Shown here one piece after another: positions 20,412 to 29,780 of a stretch of DNA of 64,000 nucleotides (position 1 is its first letter; each line of letters begins with the position of its first letter). The position numbers and the translations under genes were made by a program. Location of the stretch: contig NZ_JAOTJC010000007.1 of NCBI RefSeq assembly GCF_025628895.1, positions 310,001 through 374,000 on the forward strand. Direction: 5' to 3'. Source of the DNA: Alteromonas salexigens (GTDB lineage: Bacteria > Pseudomonadota > Gammaproteobacteria > Enterobacterales > Alteromonadaceae). The notes below the pieces were generated by a model that was not told the DNA's origin, did not search any database, and was given only the letters and a program-made list of their open reading frames with translations.

Positions 20412-21344
20412 ATGAAAAATATACTGATGATAGCCATGTTACTGGCCAGCGGCTGGGTAGTTTCCAGTCCTGCGGTACATCCTGAGCCCACGCTGAGCGA
20501 ACACGAAGTCGACACCATTATTGCCAACACAGTCACGGCGCTACACGACACCTATTTATTTCCTGAACAGGTCAGTGACGCGGTGAGTCAGCTACGTTAT
20601 GAGCGCAGCATGGGCATGTTTCAGCGGGGTATGAAGTTTGGCCGGTTCCGGCAGCGCTATGAAGCACTGCTGATTACCGCCACCCAGGATTCTGGCTTCG
20701 AGCTGCTGGAGCGCACTCCGGCCACGCTGCAATCGTCTGCACCTGAACATCAACGGACCAGTAACCTGGCGATGGAAATATTGCCGGACAATATTGGTTA
20801 CCTTACCTTTGAGGGTGATTTCACCGGCGCGGGTGCCGACCGTGAGCTGGCTGCCGCCATGCATTATGTCCGCGATACCGGTGCCCTGATCCTCGACCTG
20901 CGCCGGGCCGGCGAGACCTCATTTGCGGTTGCGCAGAATGTGGTCAGCCAGTTTGTTAAGACAGGCACTGAGCTGGCCAGGGTGGATTACAACAGCCCGC
21001 ACTCACCCAGCGTGGTACGCGCCCAATCTGTGCCAGCCCCCTATTTAGCGCGCCCGGTATATATACTTACCGCAGCGCTGGTTGCCGGTCCCTGGGAATT
21101 TGTGTGCTACACCCTCAAGCACCATGACACCGCCGTCATTATCGGCGAAGACACCATGGGTGTGGGGTACATGAAAATGGCGATAGACCTGAGTGAGCAT
21201 GCCAGGCTTACCCTGTATTACGCGCAAACCCGCCATCCCGAAACCGAGGGGAACTGGCACCGCATTGGGGTGATTGCAGACTACCAGACCAGTGCCGCTG
21301 ACAGCATGGATACAGCTCTCACGCTTATCAGCGACGCGTTATAG
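20412..21344 (+). CDS. S41/IRBP-like protein lacking the catalytic serine
   Basis: A 310-residue exported protein (signal peptide to about residue 20). It resembles the S41 peptidase family in the C-terminal-processing/IRBP branch. An N-terminal helical region with LHDTYLFPEQV is followed by IGYLTFEGDF near 128, ILDLRRAGE near 160 and PVYILTAALVAGPWEF near 215. In active members the last segment carries a serine in TSxxTxSAAE. Here the aligned position is Gly226, while the following Glu229 is kept. It is thus probably not a peptidase but a ligand- or protein-binding relative. It has a good ribosome site (CAGGGAGC) and ends four bases before the convergent cysE stop. Confidence 0.7.
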   Translation: MKNILMIAMLLASGWVVSSPAVHPEPTLSEHEVDTIIANTVTALHDTYLFPEQVSDAVSQLRYERSMGMFQRGMKFGRFRQRYEALLITATQDSGFELLERTPATLQSSAPEHQRTSNLAMEILPDNIGYLTFEGDFTGAGADRELAAAMHYVRDTGALILDLRRAGETSFAVAQNVVSQFVKTGTELARVDYNSPHSPSVVRAQSVPAPYLARPVYILTAALVAGPWEFVCYTLKHHDTAVIIGEDTMGVGYMKMAIDLSEHARLTLYYAQTRHPETEGNWHRIGVIADYQTSAADSMDTALTLISDAL

Positions 21345-21348
21345 GTAA

Positions 21349-22161
21349 TTAGTCGCGGGCAGCGGCGTTATCTTCCAGTACGTTTTGCTTCATAGAGTCG
21401 CAGGGATGTTCACAACAGGGCCGGCCTACGACTTTCGCGGGCACGCCCACGACCGTGACATGGGCGGGCACATTGCTTAACACCACACTACCGGCGCCCA
21501 CTTTAGAGCCTTCACCAATTTCAATATTACCGAGGATCTTGGCGCCGGCGCCCACCAGCACACCCTCACGTACTTTCGGATGCCGGTCACCTGACTCATT
21601 GCCGGTACCGCCCAGTGTGACACTCTGTAATAACGAGACATTGTCCTCGACTACCGCCGTTTCACCAATCACGATACCGGTGGCATGATCGAACATGACT
21701 CCTTTACCTATTTTTGCGGCCGGGTGAATATCCACGCCAAAGGTTTCCGAGTTACGGCTTTGCAGAAATAACGCCAGCTGATGCCGGCCATGCTGCCACA
21801 GGTAGTGAGCCATACGATGCACCTGTACCGCCTGGAACCCTTTAAAGTGCAGCAGTGGAGTCAGATAATCGGTGACCGCAGCGTCCCGGCGGTACACCGC
21901 CATAATATCCTCAATGGCGGCCTCGGTGATTGCCGGCTCTAACAGATAAGCCTCATCAAACACTTCCCGAATAGCCAGCGCAGGCATTACGTCATCTGAC
22001 ATTTTGTTAGATAAAATAAAGCTCAGCGATGACTCAAAATTATGGTGGGTCAGTATGCAGGCGTGGACAAAGCTCGCCAGTAACGGTTCGTTGTCAACCA
22101 GTCTCTGAGCTTCTTTTTTCAGCGATAGCCAAAAGTCGGTGGTGTTGGATAGTGCTTGCAT
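21349..22161 (-). CDS. cysE: Serine O-acetyltransferase
   Basis: CysE forms O-acetylserine from serine and acetyl-CoA, the first step of cysteine synthesis. The 270-residue protein has the helical N-terminal domain (KEAQRLVDNEPLLASF) and the left-handed beta-helix with FGVDIHPAAKIGKGVMFDH, VSLLQSVTLGGTG, the catalytic His/Asp region and GAGSVVLSNVP. The C-terminal tail (VLEDNAAARD) lacks the canonical terminal Ile used to bind the cysteine synthase OASS, so the cysteine synthase complex may not form in the usual way. The start at 22161 is chosen because the upstream extension has no homology to the family. Confidence 0.94.
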   Translation of the reverse strand: MQALSNTTDFWLSLKKEAQRLVDNEPLLASFVHACILTHHNFESSLSFILSNKMSDDVMPALAIREVFDEAYLLEPAITEAAIEDIMAVYRRDAAVTDYLTPLLHFKGFQAVQVHRMAHYLWQHGRHQLALFLQSRNSETFGVDIHPAAKIGKGVMFDHATGIVIGETAVVEDNVSLLQSVTLGGTGNESGDRHPKVREGVLVGAGAKILGNIEIGEGSKVGAGSVVLSNVPAHVTVVGVPAKVVGRPCCEHPCDSMKQNVLEDNAAARD

Positions 22162-22343
22162 AGGACAGTCCTGTAGCGGAATTAATGGACGCTCTTTGCA
22201 CTGTAGTGACGACAGCGCATAATTCAAGACCCGGGACGGCGATTTCGCCATCCCGTGCGGTGTTCGGATTGTACCCCGCAGACCGGGGTTTTGATCATTC
22301 TTTCCGGATAAAGACATGCAGACAGCCAAATAGTTGCCGTCTG

Positions 22344-23357
22344 TTACAACGATGGGGCGGCGAATAGAGTGCGCATGTTACCCAGTGCCGCCAGCGTTTC
22401 AATGTTGGCAGACAATGCGTGGGCGGGCGTCGATACTATCAACTCATCGACGCCGGTAGCGGCCACAAAGTCGCTCAGGGTTTCTTCTACCTGTGTATCC
22501 GTTCCCACGGCGGCGAACCGCAGCGCCTGGTTAACGCCCCGTATCTCATTCTCGTGCAGCGCCAGCCGGATATCTTCTACCGGTGACGGTAGCGGTGCAT
22601 TCACCCCACGCCGCAGGTTTGCAAACTGCTGTTGAACCGAAGTAAACCGCTGTGCCGCTTCATTGTGGGTGTCTGCCACCACGGCCATCACCCCGGCCAT
22701 CACGTAGGGTTCCTTCAGACTGGCTGACGGCGTGAATTCGGCACGATATAAGCTGATGGCGTCCTGCAGCGCTTCCGGTGCAAAATGAGAAGCAAACGCG
22801 AACGGCAGGCCCAGCGACGCGGCCAATCTTGCTGAGTACAGGCTGGAACCGAGCAACCACAACGGCACATGACTGTTGGTCCCCGGCACCGCAATTACCT
22901 CCTGGTCGTGCTCACTGCTGCCCAGGTAACCTTGTAACTCGGCAATATCCTGCGGATAGCGACGGGCATCACCGGCTACATCCCGGCGCAGCGCTTTGGC
23001 GGTGGCCTGATCGGTACCCGGCGCCCGGCCCAGCCCTAAGTCAATCCGTCCCGGAAACATCGCTTCCAGCGTACCGAATTGCTCAGCAATCATCATCGGC
23101 GGATGGTTCGGCAGCATAATACCGCCCGCTCCCAATCGGATGGTTGAGGTGACCTGGCCAATCCCGGCCAGCATCACGGCGGTAGCCGCACTGGCCACCC
23201 CACGCATACCATGATGCTCTGCCAGCCATACACGGTTAAAGCCGTGCTGTTCAGCAGCCTGGGCCAGACGCTGGCTGTGGGACACCGCCTGGGCGACAGA
23301 TTGTTGCTCACCAATGTGGGCAAGATCTAATAACGAGACTGGAATGGGGGCGGCCAT
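22344..23357 (-). CDS. LLM-class flavin-dependent oxidoreductase
   Basis: A 337-residue luciferase-like monooxygenase family protein of the YhbW/MsnO8 branch. The N-terminal pattern PVSLLDLAHIGE, WLAEHHGM and GGIMLPNHPPMMIAEQFGTLEAMFPGRIDLGLGRAPG (quoted in pieces: MLPNHPP and DLGLGRAPG) is diagnostic. The flavin is expected to be FMNH2; no flavin reductase is nearby. It is divergent from uvrD and upstream of cysE on the same strand. The physiological substrate is unknown. Confidence 0.9.
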   Translation of the reverse strand: MAAPIPVSLLDLAHIGEQQSVAQAVSHSQRLAQAAEQHGFNRVWLAEHHGMRGVASAATAVMLAGIGQVTSTIRLGAGGIMLPNHPPMMIAEQFGTLEAMFPGRIDLGLGRAPGTDQATAKALRRDVAGDARRYPQDIAELQGYLGSSEHDQEVIAVPGTNSHVPLWLLGSSLYSARLAASLGLPFAFASHFAPEALQDAISLYRAEFTPSASLKEPYVMAGVMAVVADTHNEAAQRFTSVQQQFANLRRGVNAPLPSPVEDIRLALHENEIRGVNQALRFAAVGTDTQVEETLSDFVAATGVDELIVSTPAHALSANIETLAALGNMRTLFAAPSL

Positions 23358-23533
23358 ACACGCTCCTTAAAGCAGCAAGAAAACATTAATACCGGCAGTG
23401 CCTGGGGCAGTTACCGCGTCCGATAACTCAGACATGCGTCTGGCCGAGAGCAATTGCAAGGGCAGAAGTGAAAGGTTTTAGCTCTAGGGCTGACGTTACA
23501 GACCGCATGGTTCAAAGAAAACTGGTCGCAAGC

Positions 23534-23549
23534 CTGTATAAAATAACAG
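23534..23549. promoter_or_regulatory. LexA (SOS) box of uvrD
   Basis: A perfect CTGT-N8-ACAG with an AT-only spacer, 57 bases upstream of the uvrD start. It overlaps a TATAAA -10 candidate at 23537-23542, a typical place for LexA repression. Confidence 0.85.
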
Positions 23550-23605
23550 TTAACTGGCATAATATTGCGATTTGCTGACCACATTAACGACAGGTGTTTT
23601 GCCCT

Positions 23606-25777
23606 ATGGATGTATCTTTACTGCTTGACGATCTCAACGACCATCAACGTGAAGCGGTGGCTGCGCCCCAGTCCAACATGCTGGTGCTGGCTGGCGCGGG
23701 AAGCGGTAAAACCCGGGTACTGGTCCATCGCATTGCCTGGCTGATGGAAGTGGAAAACATCGCGCCATTCTCCATTCTGGCGGTGACCTTTACTAACAAA
23801 GCGGCGCGTGAAATGCGCGGGCGCATTGAGTCGTTAATGGGCCGAAGTCTGCACAATATGTGGATTGGCACTTTTCACGGGCTGGCACACCGCTTATTGC
23901 GGGCACACCATGCCGAAGCGGGCTTGCCGGAAAATTTCCAGATCCTCGACTCAGATGATCAGTACAGGCTGGTACGGCGCATTCTGAAAGCCATGAACCT
24001 GGACGAAAAGCACTGGGCGCCCCGGCAAATACAGTGGTATATCAACGGCAATAAAGATGAAGGGCTGCGTCCACAACATATCGAGACCCATGGCGATCAT
24101 ATTCAGCAAAAAATGCGCGATATTTACGCGGCCTATCAGGATGCATGCGATCGCTCAGGTCTGGTCGACTTTGCCGAACTGTTGTTACGTGCCCATGAAC
24201 TGTGGGCGAAAAACCCCGAGGTACTGGCCCACTACCAGCGTCGTTTCCGCGCCGTACTGGTAGACGAATTTCAGGATACCAACAACATTCAGTATGCGTG
24301 GTTGCGCATGCTCAGCAATACCGACAATAACAACATTATGATTGTCGGCGATGACGACCAGTCTATCTATGGCTGGCGCGGGGCCAATGTGGATAACATT
24401 CAGCATTTTCTGAAAGATTTTGAATCGCCTGCCACAATTCGCTTGGAGCAAAACTACCGTTCTACCGGCACCATACTGAATGCCGCCAACGCCGTGATTG
24501 ATAATAACCAGGGGCGGCTAGGGAAAGAACTGTGGACCGACGGCAGCGACGGTGCACCCATTTCAGTGTACGCCGGGTTTAACGAACTCGACGAAGCCCG
24601 TTTCATCGTATCGCAGATCCGTAGCTGGCTGAATGATGGCAATGCCCTGAAAGACAGCGCTATTTTATACCGCAACAATGCCCAGTCACGGGTGTTAGAG
24701 GAAGCATTGCTGCATGAAGGCATAGCCTACCGAATTTACGGTGGGCTGCGCTTCTTCGAACGTCAGGAAATTAAAGACGCGCTGGGCTACCTGCGCATGA
24801 TCAATCATCCCCACGACGACGCCGCATTTGAACGGGTGGTAAACACGCCCAGTCGCGGCATCGGTGAAAAAACACTAACCCAGATCCGCGAAACCGCGCG
24901 GGCCCATAATTGTTCTATGTGGCAGGCCAGTCAGCTCTTGATCACCGACAAGGCCCTGAAAGGCCGCGCGCTGAATGCCTTGCAAAGCTTTAGCCTGCTG
25001 ATCAGTGAAATGGAGCAGAAAGCCACCGACGAGCCCCTGGAAGAACAGGCCGATATCGCTATTAAGCAGTCTGGTCTGTATGCCATGTATAAGGCTGAGC
25101 GTGGTGAAAAAGCCCAGGCGCGCATCGAAAACCTGGAAGAACTGGTCACCGCCTGTAAGCAATTTATTGTGCCGGAAGAAGCCGAGGAGATGACGCCATT
25201 GTCTGCCTTCCTTGCCCATGCGTCGCTGGAGGCCGGCGAAACCCAGGCCGATACCGACCAGGATGCGGTGCAGATGATGACCATCCACACCGCCAAGGGT
25301 CTGGAGTTTCCATTGGTCTTTATGGCCGGTGTAGAAGAAGGCATGTTCCCCAGTCAGATGACCAATGACGAACCCGGGCGCATGGAGGAAGAACGCCGCC
25401 TATGTTACGTGGGCATGACCCGCGCCATGCAGAAACTGTATATTACCTATGCAGAAACCCGCCGGGTCTACGGTCAGGACAAATACCACACCGCCTCACG
25501 GTTTATCCGCGAGATCCCGGATAACTGTGTAGAAGAGGTGCGCCTTAAATCTACCGTGTCCCGGCCCGTCCATAACCGTTTCTCACGCTCTGCGTCTCAC
25601 GAAGCATTTGAGCACAGTGGTTTCCAGCTGGGTCAGCGGGTCACGCACCGGAAGTTTGGCGAAGGTGTCGTGCTGAATTACGAGGGCGCGGGCGACCACG
25701 CCCGGGTACAGGTAAATTTTGATGACTTAGGAAGTAAGTGGCTTGTGCTGGCATATGCTAAGCTAGAAAGTATCTAA
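23606..25777 (+). CDS. uvrD: DNA helicase II
   Basis: UvrD is the SF1A 3'-5' helicase of nucleotide-excision and mismatch repair. The 723-residue protein shows Walker A GAGSGKTRVL, motif Ia TFTNKAA, motif II VDEFQDTN, motif III GDDDQSIYGWRGA, motif IV QNYRST, motif V TIHTAKGLEFPLVF and motif VI VGMTRAM, then a Tudor-like C-terminus (GQRVTHRKFGEGVVL). A GTG at 23594 is in frame, but the ATG at 23606 (MDVSLLLDDLN) matches E. coli and is preferred. A perfect LexA box precedes it. Confidence 0.97.
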   Translation: MDVSLLLDDLNDHQREAVAAPQSNMLVLAGAGSGKTRVLVHRIAWLMEVENIAPFSILAVTFTNKAAREMRGRIESLMGRSLHNMWIGTFHGLAHRLLRAHHAEAGLPENFQILDSDDQYRLVRRILKAMNLDEKHWAPRQIQWYINGNKDEGLRPQHIETHGDHIQQKMRDIYAAYQDACDRSGLVDFAELLLRAHELWAKNPEVLAHYQRRFRAVLVDEFQDTNNIQYAWLRMLSNTDNNNIMIVGDDDQSIYGWRGANVDNIQHFLKDFESPATIRLEQNYRSTGTILNAANAVIDNNQGRLGKELWTDGSDGAPISVYAGFNELDEARFIVSQIRSWLNDGNALKDSAILYRNNAQSRVLEEALLHEGIAYRIYGGLRFFERQEIKDALGYLRMINHPHDDAAFERVVNTPSRGIGEKTLTQIRETARAHNCSMWQASQLLITDKALKGRALNALQSFSLLISEMEQKATDEPLEEQADIAIKQSGLYAMYKAERGEKAQARIENLEELVTACKQFIVPEEAEEMTPLSAFLAHASLEAGETQADTDQDAVQMMTIHTAKGLEFPLVFMAGVEEGMFPSQMTNDEPGRMEEERRLCYVGMTRAMQKLYITYAETRRVYGQDKYHTASRFIREIPDNCVEEVRLKSTVSRPVHNRFSRSASHEAFEHSGFQLGQRVTHRKFGEGVVLNYEGAGDHARVQVNFDDLGSKWLVLAYAKLESI

Positions 25778-25822
25778 AGCACGGCAGGGTTCACCGGCCG
25801 TCATTGCAGGGCGTCGGGACGT

Positions 25823-27067
25823 ATGCAACAAAAGGTGCTGGTGATTGAAAACAGTCAGGTGAGTCTTAACCTGATGGAAAAGCTGGTGCATAAAGCAAAC
25901 CTCACTCCGATAGGCGCCCGCTCCCTGACTGAAGCTCAGTACAAATTCAGTCATGCCACCCCAGAAGATTACCTGTGCGCAGTGGTGGGCTATCAATTAC
26001 CTGATGCCCCACGCGGCGAAGCCATTGATTTCACCACCAGTGCCTTTCTGCCCACTATCGTGGTCACCGATGAAATCAGTAATGACGTGCGTGATGCGGT
26101 ACTGGCCCGCGACGTCGTGGATTACGTGCCAAAAGAAAACAACCAGGTATACGACTACATCGCCCGCTTGCTGGCCCGACTGGATAAGAACCGTCACATT
26201 GGCGTACTGGTAGTACACGGCCGGCGGGGGCCGCGGGCGTATATGGCCTCGTTACTGTACCGCCATAACTTCTCTGTATTTCAGGTGGGCTCTGCCAAAG
26301 ATGCCATGGCGGCGCTGGCACAGCGGCCTAATATTCAGCTGGTGCTGACCGACAGTGCCCTGCCCGATGAGTCTGGCACCCGGTTCATTGCTAATCTACG
26401 CAAGCTGTTTTCCAAAGAGCAGCTGGCCATTATTGGCATAGCGGATGGGAACAGTGCTGCATTGTCCGCACACTTTCTGAAAAGCGGCGCCAACGACTTT
26501 CTGCGCCTGCCGTTCTGTCATGAAGAGTTCCTTTGCCGCATTATGCAAAACGTAGAGTTGATGGAGAATGTCGAGTCTATTCGCAGTGCGGCCAACACCG
26601 ACTACCTCACCGGCCTGTCCAACCGGCGCCATTTTTTCTATACCCTGAGCATGGGTTATCAGACACTGCCCACGCCACATGCGCTGGCGTTGCTGGACCT
26701 CGACTTCTTCAAGACCGTGAATGACACCCACGGCCACGATGCTGGGGATGCTGTGCTCAAAGCGGTGGCTGCGTTACTCACCCGCCATTTTAACGACGAG
26801 CTGGTGGCGCGGTTTGGCGGTGAAGAGTTTTGCGTCTACCTGCCACAGACCGATGCCGACACAGCCATAGAACGCCTGGAAGCCTTTCGCCGCCAGGTGG
26901 CGGCGTTAAAAGTGGAGGTAGATCAGGGGGGGCCGTTAACCGTGACTGTCAGTATCGGTATGACCTTCCAGCCCGCCAATAGCATTGAAGCATTACTGTC
27001 AGCGGCCGACCGGCTGCTTTATCAGGCCAAAGCTCAGGGCCGCAACCAGGTGTGTAGCGACAGCTAG
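25823..27067 (+). CDS. Diguanylate cyclase with two degenerate receiver domains
   Basis: A 414-residue cytoplasmic protein with two tandem receiver-like domains (about 1-120 and 125-245) followed by a GGDEF domain. The GGDEF motif is GGEEF (332-336), a catalytically competent variant, with the metal-binding DLDFFKTVND upstream, so it should make c-di-GMP from GTP. No RxxD I-site is seen at the expected place. The first receiver lacks the phospho-acceptor Asp (Gly56 in VVGYQLP) and has EN in place of the acidic pair. The second keeps Asp177 but lacks the acidic pair and conserved Lys. It follows uvrD by 45 bases and ends three bases before the convergent rarD stop. Confidence 0.88.
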   Translation: MQQKVLVIENSQVSLNLMEKLVHKANLTPIGARSLTEAQYKFSHATPEDYLCAVVGYQLPDAPRGEAIDFTTSAFLPTIVVTDEISNDVRDAVLARDVVDYVPKENNQVYDYIARLLARLDKNRHIGVLVVHGRRGPRAYMASLLYRHNFSVFQVGSAKDAMAALAQRPNIQLVLTDSALPDESGTRFIANLRKLFSKEQLAIIGIADGNSAALSAHFLKSGANDFLRLPFCHEEFLCRIMQNVELMENVESIRSAANTDYLTGLSNRRHFFYTLSMGYQTLPTPHALALLDLDFFKTVNDTHGHDAGDAVLKAVAALLTRHFNDELVARFGGEEFCVYLPQTDADTAIERLEAFRRQVAALKVEVDQGGPLTVTVSIGMTFQPANSIEALLSAADRLLYQAKAQGRNQVCSDS

Positions 27068-27070
27068 ACG

Positions 27071-27994
27071 CTATTCTGGCGTGGCGTACCGCAACCGGCG
27101 TTGCTGCCGGTAGGCACGCAGGGAATCCACTGAGAAAATCACCAGCGCCGCCCATACAAATCCGAAGGTCACCAGTCTGGCCTCCTGTAGCGGTTCGTCA
27201 TATAAAAACACCGCCAGGAAAAACATCAGCGTAGGCCCGATATACTGAAAAAAGCCCAGTGTAGAATACATGATGCGGCGGGCCGCTGCGGTGAAGCATA
27301 GCAAGGGCGCGGTAGTGACCACCCCGGCGGCCAGTAACCACAGGTTCAGCGATAACGGGTTATCGGGCATGGCACTGTAAGAGGAAGCGAAGAACACCCA
27401 GTAACCCAGCGCCAGCGGTAGCATCATCAGGGTTTCAATAAACAGGCCGGGCAATGAGTCGACTGCCACCTGTTTGCGCAGCAACCCGTACACGCTGAAA
27501 CTGCCGGCGAGTACCAGCGCTATCCACGGGAACTGCCCATAGGAGAGGATCAGAATACTTACGCCAATAACCGCTAGTACCACCGCCACTTTCTGAAACA
27601 AACGTAACCGTTCACCCAGAAACAGCCGGCCCAGGAAGACATTCAGTAGCGGGTTAATGTAATAGCCGAGACTGGCATCAAGAATATGGTCGTTATTAAT
27701 GGCCCAGATAAACAACAGCCAGTTAGCCCCCAGCAGAATACCGGCGGCAAATAGCACCAGCATGACCCGTCTGGAGCAGACGGCCGCCACAACTTTCGGC
27801 CACTGTCGCATGCCAGCAATCAGACCGATCAGGATCACGGCTGACCAGACTACCCGGTGCATCAGTACTTCCATGGCAGGCATCATCTGCAGCTGCTTGA
27901 AATACATCGGGGCGATACCCCACATGGTATATGCGGCGATGGCACACATCACCCCGACCTGGGTACGGTTTACGGCGGATTCAGTCTGAGACAC
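27071..27994 (-). CDS. rarD: EamA-family transporter RarD
   Basis: A 307-residue, ten-helix drug/metabolite-transporter family protein of the RarD type (chloramphenicol-sensitivity protein; natural substrate unknown). The N-terminus GVMCAIAAYTMWGIAPMYFK and the middle NWLLFIWAINNDHILDASLGYYINPL (quoted as NWLLFIWAIN and LGYYINPLL) are hallmark RarD segments. The GTG at 27994 is chosen because it has AGGA six bases upstream and the upstream extension is non-homologous. It is convergent with the cyclase gene. Confidence 0.92.
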   Translation of the reverse strand: MSQTESAVNRTQVGVMCAIAAYTMWGIAPMYFKQLQMMPAMEVLMHRVVWSAVILIGLIAGMRQWPKVVAAVCSRRVMLVLFAAGILLGANWLLFIWAINNDHILDASLGYYINPLLNVFLGRLFLGERLRLFQKVAVVLAVIGVSILILSYGQFPWIALVLAGSFSVYGLLRKQVAVDSLPGLFIETLMMLPLALGYWVFFASSYSAMPDNPLSLNLWLLAAGVVTTAPLLCFTAAARRIMYSTLGFFQYIGPTLMFFLAVFLYDEPLQEARLVTFGFVWAALVIFSVDSLRAYRQQRRLRYATPE

Positions 27995-28117
27995 GTGATT
28001 CCTGTCATTGGCTGGCTTCGAGGACGGGCATTGTCGGTGAATGCCCGTCCCCGCGCAATACGAATTCGTTATGGTGTATAGTCGTGCGACCAACGTCGGC
28101 TGGCAACACGGCCTGCG

Positions 28118-29455
28118 TTACAGCAAAAACAGCGTTCCCAGCCCCAGAAAGGCCACAAAGCCCACGATGTCGGTGACCGTGGTGAGAATAACCGAGCCGG
28201 ATAATGCGGGATCGATGCGTAATTTATCCAGAATAACCGGCAGAAATACTCCGGCCAGGGCTGCACTGATGATATTCACCAGGATCGCCAGACAAATCAC
28301 TATGCCCAGCACCACATCGGTGAACCAGAAATACGCCACAATGCCAATCACCACTGCCCAGATAAGGCCATTCACGCCGCCCACCTTCAGCTCTTTAATC
28401 ATCAGCGCCCGGAAGTTGGCACTGGTTACCTGGCCAAGGGCGAGGCCCCTGACGATCAGAGTCAGGGTCTGACTGCCGGCAATCCCGCCCATGCTGGCTA
28501 CCACCGGCATTAATACTGCCAGCGCCACCACCTGTTGCAGGGTGGCTTCAAACAGGCCAATAAACCAGGAGGCCAGAAACGCAGTGAGCAGATTGATGCC
28601 CAGCCAAACGGCGCGGTTACGGGCACTTTTCGCTACGGGTGAAAACAAATCCTCGTCTTCATCCATACCTGCCGAGGCCATCACCTGACGTTCGTAGTAT
28701 TCGTTAACCAGTTCACCGGCAGACTGCATATCCAGCCGCCCCAGCAACTTATTGCCTTCATCTACTACCGGCAGCGAGGCGTAACCAGAGCGCTGCACCT
28801 GCAGTGAAGCTGCCATGCTTTCATCTGTGCCTTTCAGCACCGGGATATTTTCTTCGGTAAGCTCGACTAACGGCACGTGTTCAGGTGCGCCAAACAGCCG
28901 GGTCAGTCGCACGGCAGCGGAAAACTGGCCCGAGCGGTTTACCAGAAACACGGTATCGCAATGCGCGGGCACGTTGCGGCGAATAAGGCGCAGGCCCTCG
29001 CGCACTTTGGCATTCAGGGGGAGTACCAGCAGCTCATGACTGATCCAGTGACCAATTTCCTCGTCTTTAAACTGGGTCGCTTCCCGGAAATAGGCCTGTT
29101 GACGGCCATCCAGCGCGGCATAGGCTAAGTCCACCAGCCGTGATGGCAAAGAATCGAGCAGCTCCAGCAGATCTTCCGCTTCAATGTCATTGAAGATGGC
29201 CGCCCACTCATAATCCTGCACCGCATCGATAAGGATTTCCCGGGGGTCGCTGCGCATCTCTACCAGCACATCGAGTTTACGGTCCCGGGGGATCCCTTCC
29301 CACACAGCTATCCGCCGATCTACCGGCAGCGACTCCAACAAGGTGGCAATGTAGACATCGTCCTGCGCCGCCAGCGCGGTGAGAATGGCCGCAGGATCGT
29401 CAGTGGGCCCCTCTGAAACAAACTCTTCAATGAGATCGGGTAACGGTTCTGCCAT
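28118..29455 (-). CDS. mgtE: Magnesium transporter MgtE
   Basis: MgtE is a homodimeric Mg2+ channel of the inner membrane. The 445-residue sequence has the N-terminal superhelical domain (LLESLPVDRRIAVWEGIP), a pair of CBS domains (CDTVFLVNRSG; YASLPVVDEGNKLLGRL) that sense intracellular Mg2+, the plug helix, and five membrane helices. The channel motif MPVVASMGGIAGSQTLTLIVRGLALGQ is present (quoted as MPVVASMGGIAGSQ and VRGLALGQ). A strong ribosome site (AGGAG) supports the start. No riboswitch-like structure was recognised upstream. Confidence 0.96.
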   Translation of the reverse strand: MAEPLPDLIEEFVSEGPTDDPAAILTALAAQDDVYIATLLESLPVDRRIAVWEGIPRDRKLDVLVEMRSDPREILIDAVQDYEWAAIFNDIEAEDLLELLDSLPSRLVDLAYAALDGRQQAYFREATQFKDEEIGHWISHELLVLPLNAKVREGLRLIRRNVPAHCDTVFLVNRSGQFSAAVRLTRLFGAPEHVPLVELTEENIPVLKGTDESMAASLQVQRSGYASLPVVDEGNKLLGRLDMQSAGELVNEYYERQVMASAGMDEDEDLFSPVAKSARNRAVWLGINLLTAFLASWFIGLFEATLQQVVALAVLMPVVASMGGIAGSQTLTLIVRGLALGQVTSANFRALMIKELKVGGVNGLIWAVVIGIVAYFWFTDVVLGIVICLAILVNIISAALAGVFLPVILDKLRIDPALSGSVILTTVTDIVGFVAFLGLGTLFLL

Positions 29456-29780
29456 GCCCTGTCTCCTTTCAATGTTGTGGCCACGCCACGGTTAAGCGCA
29501 ATTTGTAGATATACTGATGAACCCGTTTAACTAGCCCAGCATAGCGTTAAAGGGCACCTGGTCGCGAAACAGGAAAATAACCTGGTTCGTCAGTGTGTCT
29601 CTGAGTGTGGCGGTCATGGGCGCGCGAGTCAAAAAGCCGTGCTGTTATTGTACCTGCAATTACACATGACGCCATATTTGTCAGCGAAAACAGCCACTTT
29701 CAGCCAGCCCCCTGATTTTTAGGCCAGAATTGCCCTTTCCCCCGTGAAGCTTGCACTAAAAACGCGTAAAATCCCCGCCC
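29456..29780. other. Divergent intergenic region mgtE / recQ
   Basis: 325 bases with no gene-like frame. ACCTGGT occurs twice 36 bases apart (at about 29559 and 29590). It presumably holds the promoters of both flanking genes, but no convincing -35/-10 pair, terminator or riboswitch was seen. Confidence 0.35.
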
